NCBI GenBank assembly: GCA_025359485.1
Contig: JANYGA010000246.1
Location: 1-35,462, forward strand
Source of the DNA: Rhodospirillales bacterium
GTDB lineage: Bacteria > Vulcanimicrobiota > Vulcanimicrobiia > Vulcanimicrobiales > Vulcanimicrobiaceae
DNA: 35,462 bases
Reading direction: 5' to 3'
Shown: piece after piece, positions 30,611 to 35,462 of the stretch
Position numbering within the stretch: position 1 is the first letter of the stretch
How the letters are laid out: the number at the start of each line of letters is the position of its first letter
The notes under the pieces: generated by a model
What the model was told of the DNA's origin: nothing
The model's input: the letters and a program-made list of their open reading frames with translations, nothing else
Databases searched by the model: none
Made by a program: the position numbers and the translations under genes

Positions 30611-32211
30611 GCATGCCCTGGAACGCGGCGACCGCAGAAGCGATCGGCGCGACGTGGCTGCTCGATGCGATCGCACCCGCGGGCTCGTTCGGTCGCCGTG
30701 CTCTCGCGCGCGAACGACCGTTTCTGCGTGGCGATGAAGATGCGGCGCGTGATGCGATCGCTCGCGTCGCGTCGCTTGCGGCGAAGATGTCGGCGGGCGA
30801 TCTCGCCGCGATGCGCGCAGCAATTGCGCGCGCGCCCGATTGCGCCGACGTCTTCGTGCGCGCCACCGCAGGAGCCACGCTCGACGATGTGGATTTCTTC
30901 GAACTCGGACGCCTCATCCGCGCGATCGATGAGGTCGCGCGTTTCGTCGCACGTGAGTCTTTTGCCGCGCGCGCGATCGCGGAGGTTCGCGCGGCGCTCG
31001 AACCCGGGACGACGAACGGGTACGGCTTCTATCTCGCCGACGCGTTCGATGCGACGCTGGCGCGCGAACGCGCGCGCGCGAATGCCGCGCAGGCCGCTTT
31101 CGATGCGGAGCGCAGTCGCATCGGCGAGCGCGTCGCAAACTTCGCCGGCATCGAACACGTGCGCGATGGTGAGTTCGTGTTGATGCGCGACGCGATCGCA
31201 AGCGTGCTCCCGCAGGAGATCCGTGTGGTGCGCGAGGCTCCGACGTATTTCTTGTGCGAGGTCGCCCTCGATGACGCCGCGCGTGATGCGCTCGCGCAAC
31301 GTGACGATGCGATCGCGTGCGTCTCCGCAGCGGAAGAAGCGGTGCGCGCGCGGTTGTCGCGTGCCGTTGCCGATGCCGCCATGGCATTGGAATCGGCGTG
31401 CGACGCGCTCGGCGACCTCGATGCGCTCGTGGCGCGCGCGCAGTTCGCGCTCGCGCATGCGTGCGTCGTGCCCGAGATCGCGAGCGATGGTGGCTACGCG
31501 CTCGTCGATGCCTGCTTCGTGCCGCTGCGCGATACGCTCGCCGAACGCGGCCGCACCTACGCGCCGATCTCGCTCGAGCTCGATGGGATCGGCGTCGTCA
31601 CGGGCCCGAACATGGGCGGGAAAACCGTCGCCTTGCGGACGCTCGGATTCGTCGGCGCCTGCGTCGCACTCGGCGTGCCGGTGCCGGCGCGCGCCGCCCG
31701 GGTCGTCTTGGTCGATGATATCGTGTGGCTCGGCATCGGGGCGAACGCCGATCCCGACGACGGCTTGCTCTCATCGTTCGGTCGTGAAGTAATCGGCTTG
31801 CGCGCGTTCCTCGCGCGCGACCCGCGGCGCGCGATCGTGCTCGTCGATGAGTTCGCGCGCACGACGTCGCCACGCGAAGGTCGCGCGCTTTCGATCGCGC
31901 TCCTCGAACGCTTGCGCGAGCGCGGCGCACTCGGGCTCGCGGCGACGCATCTCGCGGGAATCGCGACGGCCGCGAAGGTCGCGCACTTTGCGGTCGGCGG
32001 ATTGCGCGCGTTTGCGGAAAGCCCCGCGCCGCTGGATTTCGATGCCGCGCTCGCGCGCATCGCACGCGCGATGGATTATCGCATCACGCGCGGCGATGAA
32101 GATGCCGCCGCGTCTTCCGATGCGCTCGAACTCGGCGCCGCGCTCGGTCTCGATGCGGAATTCGTCGCACGTGCGCGTACGGCACTCGGAGACGCGCGGA
32201 CTCCGGACTGA
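30607..32211 (+). CDS. KamC-like MutS-family ATPase
   Basis: A protein of about 534 residues with the ATPase half of MutS but without the mismatch-recognition domain. Walker A is 'GVVTGPNMGGKTVALRTLGFVGACVALG'. Walker B with the switch is 'RRAIVLVDEFARTTSPREGRALSIALLERL', and the following 'LAATHLAGIA' is the MutS H-loop. Helical lever-like segments precede it (about 100-330). The missing domain I and the neighbourhood (P-loop protein upstream, Kce-like enzyme downstream) match KamC of amino-acid fermentation clusters rather than DNA repair. The start may be GTG at 30607, in GTGA overlap with the preceding stop, or ATG at 30613. It may remodel or reactivate an enzyme; this is inference. Confidence 0.82.
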   Translation: MSMPWNAATAEAIGATWLLDAIAPAGSFGRRALARERPFLRGDEDAARDAIARVASLAAKMSAGDLAAMRAAIARAPDCADVFVRATAGATLDDVDFFELGRLIRAIDEVARFVARESFAARAIAEVRAALEPGTTNGYGFYLADAFDATLARERARANAAQAAFDAERSRIGERVANFAGIEHVRDGEFVLMRDAIASVLPQEIRVVREAPTYFLCEVALDDAARDALAQRDDAIACVSAAEEAVRARLSRAVADAAMALESACDALGDLDALVARAQFALAHACVVPEIASDGGYALVDACFVPLRDTLAERGRTYAPISLELDGIGVVTGPNMGGKTVALRTLGFVGACVALGVPVPARAARVVLVDDIVWLGIGANADPDDGLLSSFGREVIGLRAFLARDPRRAIVLVDEFARTTSPREGRALSIALLERLRERGALGLAATHLAGIATAAKVAHFAVGGLRAFAESPAPLDFDAALARIARAMDYRITRGDEDAAASSDALELGAALGLDAEFVARARTALGDARTPD

Positions 32212-32231
32212 GCGCCGAGAACGCGTCGGCG

Positions 32232-33071
32232 ATGGAGCCGCTCGTCATTACCGTTGCCGCCGTCGGCGCCGAACTGAGTCGCGATCAGACGCCGCATCTT
32301 CCGCTCACGCCGGCCGAGCTCGGCGAGACCGCGGCCCTCTGTCAGGCGGCGGGCGCTTCGATGATCCACGTGCACTGTCGCACGGATGCCGGCGCCAACA
32401 CTGCCGACCCCGCGCGTTTCGCCGCCGCGCGGGATGCGATCCTCGAGCGCAGCGATCTCATCGTGCAATTCACGACGGGTGGTGCGATCGGCATGACGGC
32501 TGCCGAGCGCGCGGCGCCGCTCGCGATGCGGCCCGAGATGGCGACGCTCACGTGCGGCACCGTCAACTTCGGCGACGACGTCTTCGAAAATAGCTTTCCG
32601 ATCATGCGCGGGATTCTCGCGGAGATGGCGCGCTACGAGGTGCGGCCCGAACTCGAAATCTTCGATGCGGGTCATCTCGCAAATGCCAAGCGACTTGCGA
32701 GCGAAGGCCTTCTGGCGTTTCCGCAGCACGTCGATTTCGTTCTCGGCGTTCCAGGCGCACTCGAAGCTTCGGTGCGCAACCTCATCTTTCTCGTCGACGC
32801 GTTGCCGCCGGGATGTACCTGGTCCGTCGCGGGCATCGGCCGCTCGCAACTCGCCTTGGCCGCCGTCGCGATCGTCATGGGCGGACACGTCCGTGTCGGC
32901 CTCGAGGACAACATCTACTTTGCCAAGGGTCAACTCGCGCGAAACGACGAGCTCGTCGCGCGGGTCGCCGCGCTCTCGGCAACGCTCGGGCGCCCGGTCG
33001 CCTCGCCGACGGAAGCTCGCACGATTCTGGGACTCGCACCGCGCGCGGCGGTGGCGCACGTTGGACGGTAA
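32232..33071 (+). CDS. BKACE-family enzyme, Kce-like (3-keto-5-aminohexanoate cleavage)
   Basis: A 279-residue TIM-barrel metalloenzyme of the beta-keto acid cleavage (BKACE, DUF849) family. It opens with 'LVITVAAVGAELSRDQTPHLPLTPAEL' and has the metal-binding 'SMIHVHCRTDAG' (H-x-H at about 46-48). 'LIVQFTTGGAIG', 'TLTCGTVNFGDDVFEN' and 'VRVGLEDNIYFAKGQLA' (metal/active-site Glu-Asp pair near 225) follow. Characterised relatives react a beta-keto acid with acetyl-CoA to give acetoacetate and a CoA thioester; Kce does this in lysine fermentation. Placement directly after KamB- and KamC-like genes favours a Kce-type substrate, but the family is broad, so the substrate remains open. Confidence 0.87.
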   Translation: MEPLVITVAAVGAELSRDQTPHLPLTPAELGETAALCQAAGASMIHVHCRTDAGANTADPARFAAARDAILERSDLIVQFTTGGAIGMTAAERAAPLAMRPEMATLTCGTVNFGDDVFENSFPIMRGILAEMARYEVRPELEIFDAGHLANAKRLASEGLLAFPQHVDFVLGVPGALEASVRNLIFLVDALPPGCTWSVAGIGRSQLALAAVAIVMGGHVRVGLEDNIYFAKGQLARNDELVARVAALSATLGRPVASPTEARTILGLAPRAAVAHVGR

Positions 33072-33091
33072 CTTATCGTCCACAGGGGCAC

Positions 33092-34117
33092 GTGGTCGGC
33101 GCGCCGTACGCACGCACTTTCCCTATCGCCCCCGGGGGCATCGCACTGTTTAGTTACATCGTCCGACGGTCGCTTCAGGCCATCCCGCTGCTCTTGCTGA
33201 TCTCCGTCATCCTGTATTGGATTCTCAGCAATGCTCCGGGCGGTCCGCTCGCGCCATACTTGCAGAATCCGCATATCACGGCCGCCGACATCGCGCGGCT
33301 CAAGCATAATTTCGGACTCGATCAACCGTTGCCCATCCGCTACGTGCGTTGGCTCGGAATGGTGCTGCAGGGCGATCTCGGCTATTCCAATTCCAACAGC
33401 GAGAGCGTCACCACGGCGATCGTCGAGCGCATCCCGGCGACGGTGCTGCTGAGCGGAACCTCGCTCTTTCTCTCGCTCGTCATCGGGATTTCGATCGGCA
33501 TCTTCGCCGCGATCAAACCGTATTCGACGGTCGATTACATCGTTACGACGCTCGCGTTCTTCGGGCAATCCATGCCCGTCTTCTGGTTCGCGCTGATGTT
33601 GCAGCTCGCGTTCGCGGTCGGCGGCATCACGGCGTTCGGCTATCATTTCGCACTGCCGTCGGCCGGTATCTCGGCAAGCGATGAATTCGATCTCGGCGAT
33701 CGCATCGCGCATCTCATTTTGCCGACGGTCGTCTTGAGTTTTCTCAATATCGCCGTGTGGAGTCGCTTCACGCGAAGCTCGATGCTCGAAGTCGTGAAGA
33801 CGGACTACATGCGCACGGCCGCGGCGAAAGGCCTCGATCGCTCGAAGATCATCTTGCGCCACGGCCTCAAGAACGCGCTCATTCCCGTCGTCACGATCAT
33901 CGCGCTGAGCTTGCCCGACCTCTTCTCAGGTGCGGTCGTGACCGAAACGATCTTCGCATGGCCGGGAATGGGTCGCTTATTTTTCAGCGCGCTCGGACAG
34001 TTCGATTTTTCGTTGCTCATGGGCTATCTCGTGATCGTATCGTTCCTCGTCGTGTTCTTCAATTTGGTCGCCGACGTCGCGTACGCATACCTCGATCCGC
34101 GCGTGAAATACGACTAG
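33092..34117 (+). CDS. ABC transporter permease, DppB/OppB type
   Basis: An integral-membrane subunit of a peptide/nickel-type ABC importer. The N-terminal helix is 'FSYIVRRSLQAIPLLLLISVILYWILS', followed by the conserved periplasmic loop 'APGGPLAPYL ... LKHNFGLDQPLPIRYVRWLGMVLQGDLGYS'. The coupling (EAA) motif is 'YMRTAAAKGLDRSKIILRHGLKNALIPVVTIIAL', and 'ETIFAWPGMGRLFFSAL' is typical. Six helices are expected. The GTG at 33092 (341 residues, AGGGG 4 nt before) is the only ordinary start; a CTG at 33146 would give a more typical N-terminus. It is followed by a DppC-type gene after 9 nt. No substrate-binding protein or ATPase is seen, so these should lie outside this operon or beyond. Confidence 0.88.
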   Translation: MVGAPYARTFPIAPGGIALFSYIVRRSLQAIPLLLLISVILYWILSNAPGGPLAPYLQNPHITAADIARLKHNFGLDQPLPIRYVRWLGMVLQGDLGYSNSNSESVTTAIVERIPATVLLSGTSLFLSLVIGISIGIFAAIKPYSTVDYIVTTLAFFGQSMPVFWFALMLQLAFAVGGITAFGYHFALPSAGISASDEFDLGDRIAHLILPTVVLSFLNIAVWSRFTRSSMLEVVKTDYMRTAAAKGLDRSKIILRHGLKNALIPVVTIIALSLPDLFSGAVVTETIFAWPGMGRLFFSALGQFDFSLLMGYLVIVSFLVVFFNLVADVAYAYLDPRVKYD

Positions 34118-34122
34118 GAGAA
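34118..34122 (+). promoter_or_regulatory. Shine-Dalgarno of the DppC-type gene
   Basis: AGGAG lies six bases before ATG 34127 and directly after the DppB-type stop. It is the clearest ribosome binding site in the window. Confidence 0.6.
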
Positions 34123-34126
34123 GACC

Positions 34127-35053
34127 ATGGCCATCACGCTCGTTCCCGGCGCCATCGCCGCACCCAACGCCGACGACGATTTCGTTCTCGAACGCCGCGG
34201 CGTCTGGAAGCGCTTTCGCAAACATAAACTCGCGCTCGTCGGCGCGTTCGTGCTGCTCGCGGTAACGCTCATCGCCACCTTCGCAAAATTTCTCGCCCCC
34301 GCCGATCCCAACTTCATCGATCAAGCAAACTGGTCGGGCTATCCGCTCGCGCCGGGCGTTGCGGGCCACATTCTGGGCACGGATGAGAACGGTCGCGATC
34401 TGCTCTCGCGCTTGATGTACGGCGCGCAAATCTCGTTGATGATCGCGTTCTTCACGGTGTTTTTGCAGCTTACGATCGGAACCGTGATCGGTGCGTTCGC
34501 GGGCTACTACGGCGGCCTCGTGGATTACATCCTGATGCGGATCACGGACGTGTTTCTCTCGATTCCTTTGCTACCGTTGCTTCTCGTGCTCACGGCGATC
34601 GTCGCCGCGTCGTCGAATAAGGCGTCGCTCGGACTCGGCGTCATCGTCGTAATCATCGGCGGGCTCTCGTGGCCGGGCGTCGCGCGACTCGTACGCGCTT
34701 CGTTCTTGAGTCTGCGCGAGAAAGAGTTCTGCGAGGCGGCGCGCGCGCTCGGCAATCCCGACCTGCGGATCATCTTCCGGCATCTCTTGCCCAACGCCAT
34801 CGCACCGATCATCGTGCAGGGCACGCTCTCGGTGGCAACCGTCATCATCGTCGAATCGACGCTCTCGTTTCTGGGCTTCGGCATCCAGCCGCCGACGGCG
34901 TCGTGGGGCAACATGCTCGCCAACGCCGAGTCGAACATGGCGATCGCGCCGTGGGTCGCGATCTTCCCGGGCCTCTGCATCCTCGTCACCGTGCTCGCGA
35001 TCAATTATCTCGGCGACGGCCTGCGGGATGCGATCGACCCGAACATGAAATGA
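34127..35053 (+). CDS. ABC transporter permease, DppC/OppC type
   Basis: A 308-residue partner permease. The N-terminal 'RRGVWKRFRKHKLALVGAFVLLAVTLIATF' is the OppC leader helix, followed by 'HILGTDENGRDLLSRLMYGAQISLMI', the family signature. The EAA loop is 'FCEAARALGNPDLRIIFRHLLPNAIAPIIVQG', with 'STLSFLGFGIQPPTASWGNMLANAE' and 'GDGLRDAIDPNMK' at the C-terminus. The start is ATG at 34127 with a strong Shine-Dalgarno (AGGAG, 6-nt spacing). It forms the heterodimeric channel with the preceding gene. This is the last protein gene before the tRNA. Confidence 0.93.
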   Translation: MAITLVPGAIAAPNADDDFVLERRGVWKRFRKHKLALVGAFVLLAVTLIATFAKFLAPADPNFIDQANWSGYPLAPGVAGHILGTDENGRDLLSRLMYGAQISLMIAFFTVFLQLTIGTVIGAFAGYYGGLVDYILMRITDVFLSIPLLPLLLVLTAIVAASSNKASLGLGVIVVIIGGLSWPGVARLVRASFLSLREKEFCEAARALGNPDLRIIFRHLLPNAIAPIIVQGTLSVATVIIVESTLSFLGFGIQPPTASWGNMLANAESNMAIAPWVAIFPGLCILVTVLAINYLGDGLRDAIDPNMK

Positions 35054-35077
35054 TGACGGGCCCCGCACCGTTGGGGC

Positions 35078-35106
35078 TTGCCTTTCCGGCGTCGAGTCGG
35101 TACTAT
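35078..35106 (+). promoter_or_regulatory. Predicted sigma-70 promoter of tRNA-Leu
   Basis: TTGCCT (35078-35083), a 17-nt spacer and TACTAT (35101-35106). The start would be at about 35113, leaving a leader of about 35 nt before the mature tRNA. Confidence 0.6.
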
Positions 35107-35148
35107 TCTCCGGATGTCGCCTCGATGGTGGCATCGATTCCCTCTCGT

Positions 35149-35235
35149 GCGCAAGTGGCGGAATTGGTAGACGCACTAGCTTGAGGGGCTAGCGCTCGCA
35201 AGGGCGTGCTGGTTCGAGTCCAGTCTCGCGCACCA
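35149..35235 (+). tRNA. tRNA-Leu (anticodon GAG)
   Basis: A class II tRNA of 87 nt including an encoded CCA. The acceptor stem GCGCAAG/CTCGCGC has one A-C mismatch. The anticodon arm is CTAGC-TTGAGGG-GCTAG, so the anticodon is GAG (reads CUC/CUU). A long variable arm (GCTCGCAAGGGCG region) and a T-arm with TTCGAGT between GCTGG and CCAGT confirm tRNA-Leu. A predicted promoter precedes it and a strong terminator follows it, so it is probably monocistronic. Confidence 0.96.
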
Positions 35236-35241
35236 TATTTC

Positions 35242-35279
35242 AAACCCCCGGAGGCACGCCGCCTGCCGGGGGTTTTTTA
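35242..35279 (+). terminator. Rho-independent terminator after tRNA-Leu
   Basis: CCCCCGG (35245-35251) pairs with CCGGGGG (35266-35272), with further pairing inside, followed by six T (35273-35278). The AAA before the stem makes it partly usable from the opposite strand as well. Confidence 0.88.
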
Positions 35280-35303
35280 TTGTACGTTCGGGTTCAGGCG
35301 CGA

Positions 35304-35462
35304 TCAGCCGATGAGCGGCGTCCGCTCTTCGCGTAGTTTCGCGGCAATCGCATCCGGGAGCGCGTTTATCGCGGCGACCATGGTGCGATTGGTGTGTCCA
35401 GAGCGTCGATCGCATCGAGGATCTCGTTCTTGCCCGCCTTGCCGCTCTCGTAAAATTGACCC
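35304..35462 (-). pseudogene. C-terminal end of an unidentified gene, apparently frameshifted (partial)
   Basis: Entering from the right edge on the minus strand, one frame reads 'GQFYESGKAGKNEILDAIDAL', then runs into TAA after 'DTPIAPWSPR'. A second frame takes over at the same place with 'SGHTNRTMVAAINALPDAIAAKLREERTPLIG' and a TGA stop at 35304-35306. The two protein-like pieces join at about 35401-35404 if one base is re-read (-1 shift), which suggests one gene with an indel, sequencing error or programmed shift. I do not recognise the family. The ORF track misses it because it lacks a start inside the window. Confidence 0.5.

Noticed and set aside
30607-32211. Annotation as the DNA mismatch-repair protein MutS.
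   Set aside because: The mismatch-recognition domain is missing and the neighbours match an amino-acid catabolic cluster, so a KamC-like role is more likely.
35149-35279. An integrative-element attachment site at the tRNA-Leu.
   Set aside because: No integrase gene and no repeated tRNA 3' end are visible in the window; it would need sequence beyond the right edge.

Overview
The window looks like a chromosomal piece of a high-GC bacterium (about 60% GC by eye, strong C/G third-position bias, GTG and TTG starts common, genes tightly packed with many 4-nt ATGA/GTGA/TTGA overlaps). Housekeeping genes (dnaG, rpoD, argB, a tRNA-Leu) show that it is chromosome rather than plasmid or phage. I cannot fix the phylum from sequence alone. 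A deep-branching high-GC lineage such as Eremiobacterota/Vulcanimicrobiota is a guess only.

Layout. (1) 1-5499, minus strand: one surface-polysaccharide operon, read HD phosphohydrolase, small amber-interrupted gene, two-domain GT4 glycosyltransferase, RfbC-type epimerase, second GT4 glycosyltransferase, membrane protein running off the left edge. (2) 5556-14592, mainly plus strand: argB, an SDR sugar epimerase, two divergent zinc-ribbon methyltransferases, then rfbF-rfbG-rfbH (CDP-glucose to CDP-4-keto-3,6-dideoxyglucose), a HAD phosphatase without a visible start codon, and a second SDR. (3) 14589-18543, minus strand: NeuB-like synthase, ThDP-dependent acetolactate-synthase-like enzyme and a GtrB/ArnC-like GT2, each joined by a GTGA overlap. 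Together (2) and (3) look like a route to an unusual, probably carbon-branched 3,6-dideoxysugar and its attachment to a surface glycan. (4) 18929-22791, plus strand: dnaG and rpoD with a FitA-like/VapC-like toxin-antitoxin cassette set between them, driven by its own predicted leaderless, palindrome-containing promoter. (5) 22855-24782, minus strand: two secreted proteins of unknown role behind a KGG-repeat stress protein. (6) 24892-27777: an exported HEAT-repeat/cyclophilin fusion, proline dehydrogenase and a stand-alone receiver domain. (7) 27814-35053, plus strand: MntP-like pump, DUF2079 membrane protein, KamB-like P-loop protein, KamC-like MutS-type ATPase, Kce-like BKACE enzyme and two Dpp/Opp-type permeases. 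This resembles an amino-acid catabolism/uptake operon, but no aminomutase is present. (8) 35078-35279: promoter, tRNA-Leu(GAG) and a strong terminator, then the frameshifted end of a gene entering from the right edge.

The strongest leads are the dideoxysugar locus with both a ThDP enzyme and a NeuB homologue, the KamB-KamC-Kce group lacking KamDE, the toxin-antitoxin cassette in the dnaG-rpoD neighbourhood, an in-frame amber codon in a gene that is otherwise translationally coupled on both sides, and a marked excess of the octamer GCGATCGC.
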